Position numbers and translations under genes: made by a program. Below, piece by piece: positions 42,711 through 52,114 of a stretch of 64,000 nt of DNA; the first letter of the stretch is position 1; each line of letters begins with the position of its first letter. Origin of the DNA: Burkholderia ubonensis (lineage in GTDB: Bacteria > Pseudomonadota > Gammaproteobacteria > Burkholderiales > Burkholderiaceae); NCBI RefSeq assembly GCF_902833085.1, contig NZ_CADFEB010000003.1:310001-374000 (forward strand), in the 5' to 3' direction. The notes below the pieces were generated by a model. It was given only the letters and a program-made list of their open reading frames with translations. It was not told where the DNA came from and made no database searches.

Positions 42711-44057
42711 CTAGCCGCGAATGCCCCACAGCTCCAGCTTCAGCGCCGGAAACTCGCCCGCGACGTGCAGCGCGAGCCCGCCGTGCCGCGCGACTTCTTC
42801 CCACAGCGGCCCGGTGCGCGCGAGCTCGTAGTAGACGTAGCCCGCGTTGAACGGGATCTGCCGCGGCGGCACCGGCAGCGCCTGCAGCGCGATGCCGGAC
42901 AGGTGGCTGCGCACCAGGTCCGGCAGGCGCTCGGACGGCCCGGCCTTCGCCTGCGCGGCGAACTGCTGCTGCAGCAGGTCGGGCGGCATCTGCGCGTGCA
43001 CCGCGAGCACGACCGCGCTGAAGCCCTGCATGTCGGCCGGGTCGACGACGGCGTTGCGCATCCCGTGGCCCTGGTCGGCGAGCGCGATGCTCTGCGCGCT
43101 GCGCACGAGCACCGCGTTGAGCAGCCGATGCGTGTCGTCGACCACGGGCTTCAGGCACAGGTGCGGCGCGACGTGCTGGTACGGCGGATGCGAGTCGAGC
43201 GGGCGGCGCGTATCGGTGCGCACGTAGGTCGACAGCTCGCCCGCCATGCTGACGAACAGCGCATACAGGTCGGCGGGCGACGTGGTCGGCACCCGCTGCA
43301 GATGCTGCAGCAGCGGCTCGTAGCGGTTGAGCGCCTGCAGCAGCAGGTAGTCGGACACTTCGGCGGTCGTGCCGGGCTTGCCGTCCGCGCCGGTCAGGCG
43401 CTCGGCGAGCGCGTTCGCGCGCAATCGCGTCAAGTCGTGGAGCTTCGCGAGCCAGCTCGCGAGCAGGTCGCTCGCGCCGTAGCCGACCACCGGCGGCACC
43501 AGCGTGTCGTCGAGCTCGATGCTCGCGTCGGCGCGGATCGACTTCACGCGCGTCAGCGCGAGGCCGATCCACGCGTCCGTCAGCTCCTTCTCCGGCAGCA
43601 GCCGCAGCCGCAGGTTCGACAGCTGGACCGTCTTCGGCCCCTGGCCGATCGAGTTCGTGTCGCGCAGGTCGGTGTCGAACACGACGTAGCGCGCGAGCGA
43701 ATCCGCGGCATGCTCGAACGCGGTCTCCTCGCCGTTCGGCACGCGGATCGGCACGGCCAGGTAGATCAGCTGGTCGAGGTGCTCGGGGCGGATCGTGAGC
43801 GGCGCGGGCGGCGGCGTGCTGCCCGGCGCGTCGAACGGCGTGCCGTCCGCGAACACGCCGCTCGCCGATTTCACGACGATCTTGCCGAGCGCGGGCGCCT
43901 CGGTATCGAGGCTGTAGTGGCTGAAGCCGAAGAAGAACGGCGAGAGCGGCGCCGCGCGCTTGTGCGCATAGTGTTCGAGGTAGCGCTCCTGCTGCTGGAA
44001 CAGCTGCGGGCGCATGAACAACCCCTCGCTCCAGACGACCTTGTTATGCCAGCTCAT
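42711..44057 (-). CDS. tssK: T6SS baseplate protein TssK
   Basis: A 448-residue TssK of normal length. The start WHNKVVWSEGLFMRPQLFQQ is the family hallmark, followed by ERYLEHYAHKRA and SPFFFGFSHYSLDTEA. The rest is the shoulder, helical neck and C-terminal head. TssK links the baseplate to the TssL-TssM-TssJ membrane complex. It lies 27 bp downstream of tssJ. Confidence 0.95.
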   Translation of the reverse strand: MSWHNKVVWSEGLFMRPQLFQQQERYLEHYAHKRAAPLSPFFFGFSHYSLDTEAPALGKIVVKSASGVFADGTPFDAPGSTPPPAPLTIRPEHLDQLIYLAVPIRVPNGEETAFEHAADSLARYVVFDTDLRDTNSIGQGPKTVQLSNLRLRLLPEKELTDAWIGLALTRVKSIRADASIELDDTLVPPVVGYGASDLLASWLAKLHDLTRLRANALAERLTGADGKPGTTAEVSDYLLLQALNRYEPLLQHLQRVPTTSPADLYALFVSMAGELSTYVRTDTRRPLDSHPPYQHVAPHLCLKPVVDDTHRLLNAVLVRSAQSIALADQGHGMRNAVVDPADMQGFSAVVLAVHAQMPPDLLQQQFAAQAKAGPSERLPDLVRSHLSGIALQALPVPPRQIPFNAGYVYYELARTGPLWEEVARHGGLALHVAGEFPALKLELWGIRG

Positions 44058-44084
44058 GATTTCGTTCCAGCGTTCGTGTCAGTG

Positions 44085-44597
44085 TCATTTGGCGGGTTCG
44101 GTGATCTTGACCGCGTTGCTGTCGAGATCGATGTTCAGCTTCAGCTTCGACGACCACACGCGATACCACGCCGCGTCGTGCGCGGCCGGCAGCGGGTAGA
44201 CCGCGCGCCACACCGCGTGCGGCAGGTCGCGGTAGGCCGCGACCACGCCGAGCGCGGTCGTCGCGGGATCGGCCTTGCGCTTGATCGCGCGGTGCTCGCC
44301 CGGGCGCAGCAGGAACTGCTCGCGCGCGACGAGATCGTCGGCCAGCACGGTCTTGTCCCGGTCCTGCAGCGTGAAGAAGTCGGCGGCGTTGAACGCGCCG
44401 TCGGTCTTCAGTTCGTAGACGCGCACGACGATCGGCGCCGCTCGGTTGCGGTCGTCCGGGTTGACCGTGGGCGCCGCGTTCACGGCCAGGTCGAGCAGCA
44501 GCGGTTCCTTCGGCTTCGGCGTGCCGCTCGCGCACGCGGCGAGCAGCAGCGCGCAGGCAACGACGGCAGCGGCGGTAACGGGAGTGATCGGGCGCAT
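44085..44597 (-). CDS. tssJ: T6SS outer-membrane lipoprotein TssJ
   Basis: A 170-residue lipoprotein with lipobox LAAC (Cys22). The transthyretin-like domain has LLLDLAVNAAPTVNPD, the Pro-rich RAAPIVVRVYELK, FNAADFFTLQD and the FLLRPGEHRAIKRK loop that binds the TssM periplasmic end. It follows hcp and precedes tssK. Confidence 0.93.
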   Translation of the reverse strand: MRPITPVTAAAVVACALLLAACASGTPKPKEPLLLDLAVNAAPTVNPDDRNRAAPIVVRVYELKTDGAFNAADFFTLQDRDKTVLADDLVAREQFLLRPGEHRAIKRKADPATTALGVVAAYRDLPHAVWRAVYPLPAAHDAAWYRVWSSKLKLNIDLDSNAVKITEPAK

Positions 44598-44686
44598 TCG
44601 GGTGCACGGTGCCGGGGGAGGTCGATCGAAGGCGGGCGCGGCCCGGCGGGCGTCGTCGACGCGCCGCCAGGCCGCGGGGCCGCCGC

Positions 44687-45172
44687 TCAGGCTTCCTTGT
44701 TGCCCTTGATGTCGAAGCTGGTCGTGACGGCGCCGCCGCTGCCGCCCTGCGCGTTCTGCACGACGTACTCCTGCTTGACCCGCGCGAACGACAGCGACAC
44801 CGTCTCGCGGCTGCGTTCCGTGTCGGTGCGGCTGCCGGACGGCCGCACGCGCGTGACGATCACGTCGCTCATCGTGAGCTTCAGGTATTCGAGCGGGTTG
44901 CCGCCGGCCTTGCGCATCACGAGCACGGCCTGGTCGACGTGCTTGCCGGTCAGCGCGTACTTCATCAGGTTCGGGCTCGCGCGGTCGATCGCGTGCTCGA
45001 ACGTCAGGTCCCTGACGCTCGCCTTGCCGGCGCCGCCGCCGCTGCCCGAATGCATCGTGGATTCCTGCTCGATTTCCCAGTCCCAGTTCAGGACTTCGAT
45101 TTCGTCCTTGTGCTTGTCGTCGAGCGATTCGCCGTTGATGCCGTCGATCTTCAGAAAAATGTCCTGTGCCAT
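44687..45172 (-). CDS. hcp: T6SS inner-tube protein Hcp (TssD)
   Basis: A 161-residue Hcp. It begins AQDIFLKIDGINGESLDD, continues with IEVLNWDWEIEQES, DLTFEHAIDRASPNLM, GKHVDQAVLVMRKAGG, and ends EYVVQNAQGGSGGAVTTSFD. Hexameric rings of this protein form the expelled tube. It lies 106 bp downstream of tssC; the larger gaps on both sides fit the usual high, partly separate expression of hcp. Confidence 0.96.
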   Translation of the reverse strand: MAQDIFLKIDGINGESLDDKHKDEIEVLNWDWEIEQESTMHSGSGGGAGKASVRDLTFEHAIDRASPNLMKYALTGKHVDQAVLVMRKAGGNPLEYLKLTMSDVIVTRVRPSGSRTDTERSRETVSLSFARVKQEYVVQNAQGGSGGAVTTSFDIKGNKEA

Positions 45173-45277
45173 GTGCTTGCTCTCTCAGGTGAAGGTAAAA
45201 ACGGCCGGTTTCACGGGGCGCCGGATGCGGCAGGGCCGTGATCCCGGCCGGCGGTGGGGACGCCGGCCTGCATGGGC

Positions 45278-46771
45278 TCAGGCGGCTTCCTTGATCGACG
45301 GCAGCTTCGCGACGAGCCGCAGCGACACGGTCAGCCCTTCGAGCTGGAAGTGCGGCCGCAGGAAGAACTTCGCCTGGTAGTAGCCGGGGTTGCCTTCCGC
45401 TTCCTCGACCACTACCTCGGCGGCCGCGAGCGGCCGGCGCGCCTTGGTGTCCTGCGACGAGTTGGCCGGGTCCGCATCGACGTAGTTCATGATCCATTCG
45501 TTCAGCCAGCGCTGCATGTCCTCGCGCTCCTTGAACGCGCCGACCTTGTCGCGCACGATGCACTTCAGGTAGTGCGCGAAGCGCGAGCACGCGAACAGGT
45601 ACGGCAGGCGCGCGGACAGGTTCGCGTTGGCGGTCGCGTCCACGTCGTCGTACTCGGCCGGCTTGTGCACCGACTGCGCGCCGATGAAGGTCGCGTGATC
45701 GGTGTTCTTGCGGTGCACGAGCGGGATGAAGCCGTTCTTCGACAGCTCCGCCTCGCGCCGGTCGGAGATCGCGATCTCGGTCGGGCACTTCATGTCGACG
45801 CCGCCGTCGTCGGTCGGGAACGTGTGGCACGGCAGGCTCTCGACCGTGCCGCCCGACTCGACGCCGCGGATCAGCGAGCACCAGCCGTACTGCCGGAACG
45901 AGCGGTTGATGTTCACGCCCATCGCGTAGGCCGCATTGGTCCACGCGTAGTGGCGGTGGTCGGCGCCGTTGGTGTCTTCCTCGAAATCGAACTCGTCGAC
46001 CGGATTGGTCTGCACGCCGTACGGCAGCCGCGACAGGAAGCGCGGCATCGCGAGGCCGATGTAGCGCGCATCGTCGGTGTTGCGCAGCGAGTTCCACGAC
46101 GCGTATTCGAGGTTCTGCGTGAAGATCTTCGTGAGGTCGCGCGGGTTCGCGAGCTCCTGCCACGATTCCATCTGCAGTACTGAAGGTGCTGCGCCTGAAA
46201 TGAACGGCGTATGCGCGGCCGCGGCCACCTTCGCGATCGAGCCGAGCAGGTCGACGTCGGGCGGCGTGTGGTCGAAGTAGAAGTCGGCCATCAGGCAGCC
46301 GTACGGCTCGCCGCCGAGCTGGCCGTATTCCTCTTCGTAGATCTGCTTGAAGAGCGGGCTCTGGTCCCACGCCTGCCCCTTGTAGCGCCGCATCGTGCGG
46401 CGCAGCTCCTCCTTCGAGATGTCCATGAAGCGGATCTTCAGGTGCTCGTCGGTCTCGGTGTTCGACACCATGTGATGCAGGCCGCGCCACGCCGATTCGG
46501 TCTTCTGGAAATCCTCGTGATGGAGGATCAGGTTGATCTGCTCGGACAGCTTGCGGTCGATCTGCGCGATGATCGCGGCGATGCTCTTGTACGCGTCGTC
46601 GCTGATCGTCGCCGATTGCGCGAGCGCCTGCTCGGCGAGCGTGCGGACCGCGAACTCGACGGCCTCGCGGGCCTGCTCGGTCTTCGGCCGGAACTCGTGC
46701 GTGAGCAGCTGCGCGAAGTCGGACTGCGATTCGTATTCGGCGACGGCCGCTTGCGTGTGTGTTTTTTTCAT
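45278..46771 (-). CDS. tssC: T6SS contractile sheath large subunit TssC
   Basis: A 497-residue TssC (VipB). Family segments are IIAQIDRKLSEQINLILHHE, ESAWRGLHHMVSNT, DQSPLFKQIYEEEYGQLGGE, YGCLMADFYF, SFRQYGWCSLIRGVESGG, FACSRFAHYLKCIVRDKVG and the C-terminal FFLRPHFQLEGLTVSLRLVA. The 5' end has a run of seven A at the second and third codons. It follows tssB by 33 bp. Confidence 0.97.
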   Translation of the reverse strand: MKKTHTQAAVAEYESQSDFAQLLTHEFRPKTEQAREAVEFAVRTLAEQALAQSATISDDAYKSIAAIIAQIDRKLSEQINLILHHEDFQKTESAWRGLHHMVSNTETDEHLKIRFMDISKEELRRTMRRYKGQAWDQSPLFKQIYEEEYGQLGGEPYGCLMADFYFDHTPPDVDLLGSIAKVAAAAHTPFISGAAPSVLQMESWQELANPRDLTKIFTQNLEYASWNSLRNTDDARYIGLAMPRFLSRLPYGVQTNPVDEFDFEEDTNGADHRHYAWTNAAYAMGVNINRSFRQYGWCSLIRGVESGGTVESLPCHTFPTDDGGVDMKCPTEIAISDRREAELSKNGFIPLVHRKNTDHATFIGAQSVHKPAEYDDVDATANANLSARLPYLFACSRFAHYLKCIVRDKVGAFKEREDMQRWLNEWIMNYVDADPANSSQDTKARRPLAAAEVVVEEAEGNPGYYQAKFFLRPHFQLEGLTVSLRLVAKLPSIKEAA

Positions 46772-46804
46772 GATGCGTTTCTCCGGGTTGCGCCGTTCGG
46801 CCGG

Positions 46805-47359
46805 TCAGAGGGCGGTGTCTTCGCGGCCCGCGGCGTCGGCCGGGTCCGCTTCGTTCGCGGCCTGGGGCTTCGGGGCGGCCGCGAGCGAGCGCAGCAGCCC
46901 GGGGTCCTGCAGCAGCTGGTTCACGAGCGCTTCGGCGCCCGACTTGCCGTCCATGTAGGTCTGCAGGTTCGCGAGCTGGGTGCGCGCCTCGAGCAGCTGC
47001 CGCAGCGGCTCGACCTTGCGGGCGATCGCGGCCGGCGAGAAGTCCTCGATGCTTTCGAAGGTCATGTCGACCATCAGCTTCCCGTCGCCGGTCAGCGTGT
47101 TGTCGACGCCGAACGCGACGCGCGGCTGGACCGCCTTCATGCGTTCGTCGAAGTTGTCGATGTCGATATCGAGGAAGCGCCGGTCGGCCACGGCCGGCAG
47201 CGGCGTCACGGGCTTGCCGGAGAGGTCGGCGAGCACGCCCATGACGAACGGCAGTTCGACCTTCTTTTCCGAGCCGTACACCTCGACGTCGTACTCGATC
47301 TGCACACGGGGCGCCCGATTGCGCGCAATGAACTTCTGAGAGCTGCTGGATGTGGACAT
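46805..47359 (-). CDS. tssB: T6SS contractile sheath small subunit TssB
   Basis: A 184-residue TssB (VipA). It shows NRAPRVQIEYDVEVYGSEKK, VELPFVMGVLADLSG, FLDIDIDNFDERMKAVQPR, FESIEDFSPAAIARKVEPLR and LANLQTYMDGKSGAEAL. The C-terminal tail is acidic and Ala-rich. The start at 47359 (MSTSSSS) follows GGAG-type sequence; five more codons upstream are open. It pairs with TssC to build the sheath. Confidence 0.96.
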   Translation of the reverse strand: MSTSSSSQKFIARNRAPRVQIEYDVEVYGSEKKVELPFVMGVLADLSGKPVTPLPAVADRRFLDIDIDNFDERMKAVQPRVAFGVDNTLTGDGKLMVDMTFESIEDFSPAAIARKVEPLRQLLEARTQLANLQTYMDGKSGAEALVNQLLQDPGLLRSLAAAPKPQAANEADPADAAGREDTAL

Positions 47360-47392
47360 GCGTGGCTCCATCAACGAGGGAAGGGGGCAGGA

Positions 47393-50155
47393 TCAGTCGA
47401 CCTGCCGGACGAAAAGAGGCGCCGCCGCGGACGTGGCGTCAACTGCATCAACTGCATCGCCTGCGCGGCCGGCGCGGCCGGCGCGGAACGCGAGCGCGTC
47501 CGGGGCCGGCGCGGCCGGGTCCGCGACGCCGACGTCGATGCGCGCGAGCGCGTGCTGCGCGCCGTACGCATCGAGCCACAGCGCGGAGAGGCGCGGCAGC
47601 ACGTGCTGCTCGATGAAGCCGATCAGCAGCCGCGCGCCGGTTTCCTGCACCAGGCAGCGCCCGACGATGTAGTCGACGACCGCGTCTTCATAGGCGAGCG
47701 CGATCCGGTGGCTGTCGGCCATGCGCCGCACGACGCGCTCCAGGTGCAGGCGCACGATGCGCGCGAGCGCGGCGGGTTCGAGCGGCCGGTAAGGGACGAC
47801 GGTGACGCGCCCGAGGAACGCGGCGGGGAACACCTTCAGGAGCTCGGGGGCGAGCGCGTCGCGCAGGTCAGTGGCGTCCGGCGCGCGCGCGGGGTCGGCG
47901 CACAGGCTCGCGCTCAGTTCCGCGCCGACGTTGCTCGTCAGCAGGATCGTCGTGTTGCGGAAATCGATGTAGCGGCCGTCGCCGTCTTCCATGTAGCCCT
48001 TGTCGAACACCTGGAAGAACATCTCGTGCACGTCGCGGTGGGCCTTCTCGATCTCGTCGAGCAGCACCACCGAGTACGGACGGCGCCGCACGGCCTCGGT
48101 CAGCACGCCGCCCTCGCCGTAGCCGACGTAGCCGGGCGGTGCGCCTTTCAGGCCGGACACGGTGTGCGCTTCCTGATACTCGCTCATGTTGATCGTGATC
48201 AGGTTCTGTTCGCCGCCGTACAGCGCCTCGGCGAGCGCGAGCGCCGTCTCGGTCTTGCCGACGCCGGACGGCCCGGCCAGCAGGAACACGCCGAGCGGCT
48301 TCTTCGGATCGGCGAGCCCCGCGCGCGCGGTCTGCACGCGCTCGCCGATCTGGCGCAGCGCATCGGGCTGGCCGATCACGCGCGCGCCGAGCGTGGCGGG
48401 CAGCGCGCGCACCGCCGCGATCTCGTCGGTCATCATCCGGCCGACCGGGATGCCGGTCCAGTCGGCGACGATCTCCGCGACGATCGCCTCGTTCACTTCC
48501 GGGAACACGAGCGGCGCATCGCCCTGTGACGCGGCGAGCGCGCGCTCGAGTTCGCGCAGCGCATCGGTCGACACGGTGAATGCGGCTTCACCTGCATCGG
48601 TAGGTTGTTCGGGCGCGTCGGACAGCGCGGCCTCGCGCGCGGCGAGCAGCGCCTGCGCGGCGTCGGCCTGCGCGTTCCAGCGCGTCTCGACCGCCGCCTC
48701 CTCGGCCGACAGCGCGGCGATCCGCTCGCGGGCGGCGGCGAGCGCCTGGTCGGCCGCGAGGCCGATGCGCGCTTCCTGCGCGAGCAGCGCGAGTTCGGCG
48801 TGCGCGGCCTGCAGGCGCTGGCGGACGTCCTGCAGCTCGCGCGGCGCGGCCTGCTGCGACAGCGCGACGCGCGCGCAGGCGGTGTCGAGCAGGCTGATCG
48901 CCTTGTCCGGCAACTGGCGCGACGGGATGTAGCGATGCGACAGCGTCACCGCCGCGCGGATCGCCTCGTCGCGCACCACGACGCCGTGATGCCGCGAGAA
49001 CGTCTGCGCGACGCCGCGCACCATGTGGATCGCGGCGGGCTCCTCCGGCTCCGGCACCTGCAGCACCTGGAAGCGGCGGGTCAGCGCGGGGTCCTTCTCG
49101 ATGTGCCGCTTGTACTCGGACCACGTGGTCGCGCCGATCGTGCGGATCGTGCCGCGCGCCAGCGCCGGCTTCAGCAGGTTCGCCGCGTCGCCGGTGCCGG
49201 CCTGGCCGCCGGCGCCGATCAGCGTGTGGATCTCGTCGACGAACAGGATGACCGGCGCGGCGGATTTCGCGGCGGCCTCGAGCGTGCCTTTCAGGCGCGC
49301 CTCGAATTCGCCCTTCATGCTCGCGCCGGCGAGCAGCGCGCCGACGTCGAGGCTCATCAGCCGCACGTCGGCGAGCCTGGGCGGCACGTCGCCCTGCGCG
49401 ATCGCAAGCGCGAGCCCTTCGACGACGGCCGTCTTGCCCACGCCCGCTTCGCCGGTGAGCAGCGGGTTGTTCTGCCGGCGCCGCAGCAGCACGTCGATCA
49501 TCGTGCGGATTTCCAGCTCGCGGCCGATCACCGGGTCGATCTCGCCGTCGCGCGCGCGGGCGGTCAGGTCGGTGCAGTACTGTTCGAGCGCGGAGCCCTT
49601 CGCGGCGGCCGGCATTGCCTGGGATGCCTCGCCGGGCACCGCGGCGGCGAAATCGCTGTTGTCGTGCGGCGCGTCGGCCGCTTCCGGTGATCCTTCGATC
49701 CACGCGGGCAGCAGCGCGTCGAGCTGATCCAGAGGAATCCTGTCGAATGACGGCGAAATGGACAGCAGCACGCGCCGCAGGTCCGGCGTGCTCACGAGCG
49801 CCGCGACGAGCCACGCGCCGCGGATGCGCCGGTCGCCGAAGCGCAGCGTCGCCAGCACCCACGCGCGTTCGATCGCCGCTTCGATGTGATGCGACAGGTC
49901 GCTGATCGAGCTTGCGCCGGCCGGCAATGCCGCGAGCGCCCGGGCCACGTCGCGGTCCAGCGCGTCGCGGTCGATGCCGGCGTGCCGGACGATGCGGTGC
50001 AGGTCCGAGTCGGTCAGCTGCAGCAACTGGTGCAGCCAGTGAACCAGCTCGACGTAGGGGTTGCCGCGCAGCTTGCAGAATGCCGTCGCCGATTCGACGC
50101 CCTTGAAGAGCGTCCCCCCCAGCTTGCCGAACAGCGCCAGACGCGAAATCGCCAT
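47393..50155 (-). CDS. clpV: T6SS sheath-disassembly AAA+ ATPase ClpV (TssH)
   Basis: A 920-residue Hsp100 protein. The Clp N domain (ATAFCKLRGNPYVELVHWLH) is followed by AAA1 with Walker A LLTGEAGVGKTAVVEG and Walker B VILFVDEIHTLIGAGG, a coiled-coil middle region, and AAA2 with LLAGPSGVGKTETALALAEA and VVLLDEIEKAHRDV. ClpV recycles contracted TssBC sheath. It is the first gene of the left arm. A run of seven G near its start (50120-50114) is notable. Confidence 0.96.
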   Translation of the reverse strand: MAISRLALFGKLGGTLFKGVESATAFCKLRGNPYVELVHWLHQLLQLTDSDLHRIVRHAGIDRDALDRDVARALAALPAGASSISDLSHHIEAAIERAWVLATLRFGDRRIRGAWLVAALVSTPDLRRVLLSISPSFDRIPLDQLDALLPAWIEGSPEAADAPHDNSDFAAAVPGEASQAMPAAAKGSALEQYCTDLTARARDGEIDPVIGRELEIRTMIDVLLRRRQNNPLLTGEAGVGKTAVVEGLALAIAQGDVPPRLADVRLMSLDVGALLAGASMKGEFEARLKGTLEAAAKSAAPVILFVDEIHTLIGAGGQAGTGDAANLLKPALARGTIRTIGATTWSEYKRHIEKDPALTRRFQVLQVPEPEEPAAIHMVRGVAQTFSRHHGVVVRDEAIRAAVTLSHRYIPSRQLPDKAISLLDTACARVALSQQAAPRELQDVRQRLQAAHAELALLAQEARIGLAADQALAAARERIAALSAEEAAVETRWNAQADAAQALLAAREAALSDAPEQPTDAGEAAFTVSTDALRELERALAASQGDAPLVFPEVNEAIVAEIVADWTGIPVGRMMTDEIAAVRALPATLGARVIGQPDALRQIGERVQTARAGLADPKKPLGVFLLAGPSGVGKTETALALAEALYGGEQNLITINMSEYQEAHTVSGLKGAPPGYVGYGEGGVLTEAVRRRPYSVVLLDEIEKAHRDVHEMFFQVFDKGYMEDGDGRYIDFRNTTILLTSNVGAELSASLCADPARAPDATDLRDALAPELLKVFPAAFLGRVTVVPYRPLEPAALARIVRLHLERVVRRMADSHRIALAYEDAVVDYIVGRCLVQETGARLLIGFIEQHVLPRLSALWLDAYGAQHALARIDVGVADPAAPAPDALAFRAGRAGRAGDAVDAVDATSAAAPLFVRQVD

Positions 50156-50789
50156 GAGCAGATCCTTGCGTGGGTTGATTCCGGATTTTGCTTGTCGCCG
50201 GAATATGCGGGTGATGTGCTGCGTGAATCCGTTGACACATGCTATCTGGCGACGGAATGCGAAATCAATCGTCTGAAATAAGGGCGACAAGCAATTTGTC
50301 TCGCATGATGCGCTCACGTGTCTCATTTGAGTTTTTGTTGAATTAGGCGTGGTATCGCGAAAATGGGTGTCGGGCAATTTGTCTCGCACGGCACGTTTAT
50401 ATGTCTCATTTTCATTCGGGACGGCGATGCATCCGAAATTCAGTCGATATGATCTGCTTTCAGGAACCCCGGCTTGCGCTCGAGTACGACGCAAGGGCAG
50501 GCCGGATGGGCGCGGCAGCGGAGCAACGCGAAGTGTGCAATGTCCGGATCGACTGTTTCGGAACATGAAGCGGCGGGATTCGCGTGGTGCTGATTTGCAA
50601 AACTCCGTTAAATGAATCGACGGGTTTTGGGAGGCAATACGTCAGAATGTTAAATATTGAAAATTGCCAAATCGGGATTTTTGGTTGATTGGGTTGTTCG
50701 GGTGCATATTTTAAGAATTCGAATCGATAAATATGCGAACGCTGGATTGAAGTAATCGTCCTTGATCGATTGCGTATGAGGAGGCAGGC
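50156..50789. other. 634-bp divergent promoter region between the two T6SS arms
   Basis: No gene is supported here. The part near clpV holds the 38-bp direct repeats described separately. Bases 50600-50770, near the tagK-like gene, are AT-rich and hold an inverted repeat GCATATTT (50704-50711) / AAATATGC (50729-50736). GAGGAGG lies nine bases before the ATG at 50790. Confidence 0.65.
50291..50411. repeat. two 38-bp direct repeats upstream of clpV
   Basis: GCAATTTGTCTCGCA followed 13 bases later by TGTCTCATTT occurs at 50291-50328 and at 50374-50411, with the same internal spacing and an offset of 83 bp (about eight helical turns). Within each unit the word TGTCTC appears twice. The layout suggests cooperative regulator sites for the T6SS promoters. 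Confidence 0.6.
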
Positions 50790-51455
50790 ATGCGCGCATT
50801 TAAAACGGCTCGCCGCATCGAGCCGGATTGGCACTACACCGAGCCACGGCCGTATCGCGTCGGTGCATGGGCGGAAGCTGCCGGCGACGAAGACGCGCCG
50901 GCGCCGGACGCGATGCCGCGCGACGCCGACGCGGTGCTCGACCTGATCGACGCGGTGATCACCGCCGATGCGCTCGCCTCCCGCCAGGCCGACGACGCGA
51001 TCGCGGACGCACCGGCGGCCGGCGGCCCGATGCCGGCCCGGGACCTGATGCATTCGTTGTACGAACAATACTGCGGCGCGCTCGAGAATCCGCAGGCGTC
51101 GCTGTCGGCCGGCTGGGCCGCGCAGATGACGGTGGAGCACCGGCCGCTGCCCGAGCTGCGGGCGGACGCGCGCGAGGGCGTCGACGCAACGGACTCGATC
51201 GCCGGGCTGCTGTCGGGCGCGCGCGTGCTCGACGACGCGTTCGGCCCGCTGACGCCGGGCGACGGGCCCGATCCGGCCGCCACCGAGCCGGTTCCGGAGA
51301 TCCTGCGGCTGTTCGCGCCGGCCGAGTACCACGCGACGGCCGCGCGCCGGCAGGGCGGCCTGCCGCCGGCGCTCACGCGGCAGGAACACCAGACGCTCGC
51401 GATCGACAGCCCGCTGCCGGCCTCCGCGCCGGCCCCGGCCCGCGACGCGCGATGA
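50790..51455 (+). CDS. TagK-like T6SS accessory protein
   Basis: A 221-residue soluble, acidic protein. The central and C-terminal parts (DLMHSLYEQYCGALENPQAS, then SIAGLLSGARVLDDAFGPL, then PVPEILRLFAPAEYHATAAR and a closing QEHQTLAIDSPLP) fit proteins annotated as TagK in Burkholderia T6SS loci. There is no membrane segment. It opens the right arm, 25 bp before tssE. Its biochemical role is not established; the family call is from memory. Confidence 0.65.
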   Translation: MRAFKTARRIEPDWHYTEPRPYRVGAWAEAAGDEDAPAPDAMPRDADAVLDLIDAVITADALASRQADDAIADAPAAGGPMPARDLMHSLYEQYCGALENPQASLSAGWAAQMTVEHRPLPELRADAREGVDATDSIAGLLSGARVLDDAFGPLTPGDGPDPAATEPVPEILRLFAPAEYHATAARRQGGLPPALTRQEHQTLAIDSPLPASAPAPARDAR

Positions 51456-51480
51456 AGACCGGCATGCACGGGAGACGCCG

Positions 51481-52062
51481 ATGAACACATACGAGAACGG
51501 CAAGCGCGCGCCGCGCGGCGGCCCCGATGCGCGCCCGGGCAGCGACGGCGTCGCGCCGCCGCGCCGCGCGAACGCGTACCTGCTGCCGACGCTGCTCGAC
51601 CGCCTGCGCGACGACGCGCCGCGCCGCCAGACGGAGGCGCCCGGCGAATACGCGGTGACGCGCATGCAGATGCGCGGCATCGTCCAGCGCGATCTCGCGT
51701 TCCTGCTCAACGCGATGAACATCGACGCGCACATCGACCGCGAGCGCTATCCCGAAGCGGCGGCCTCGACCGTCAACTTCGGGATGCCGCCGCTCGCCGG
51801 CGCGTTCATGGCGTCGCGCAAATGGGCCGAGATCGAGCGGGTGATCCGCCGCGTGATTCTCGACTTCGAGCCGCGGCTGATACCGGAGACGCTCGTCGTC
51901 GCGCCGTCGCGGGACGTCGAGGCCGGCCAGCGCGCCAACGTGCTGGCGTTCGAGGTGCGCGGGATGATCCGCATGGACGCGTATCCGATCGAGTTCATGG
52001 TGCAGAGCGCGCTCGACCTGGAAACGAGCCAGGTGAGCATTACCGGCATGCGCGCGCGTTGA
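51481..52062 (+). CDS. tssE: T6SS baseplate protein TssE (gp25-like)
   Basis: A 193-residue protein with the gp25-like domain in the second half: MQMRGIVQRDLAFLLNAMNI, YPEAAASTVNFGMPPLAG, IERVIRRVILDFEPRLIPET, and the EFMVQSALDLETSQVSITG end. The N-terminal ~50 residues are basic and variable. TssE nucleates the sheath on the baseplate. Confidence 0.94.
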   Translation: MNTYENGKRAPRGGPDARPGSDGVAPPRRANAYLLPTLLDRLRDDAPRRQTEAPGEYAVTRMQMRGIVQRDLAFLLNAMNIDAHIDRERYPEAAASTVNFGMPPLAGAFMASRKWAEIERVIRRVILDFEPRLIPETLVVAPSRDVEAGQRANVLAFEVRGMIRMDAYPIEFMVQSALDLETSQVSITGMRAR

Positions 52063-52114
52063 CGCGCGACCCGATCAACGGAACGACCAACCGGACGACC
52101 AACGAGGCTATCCA

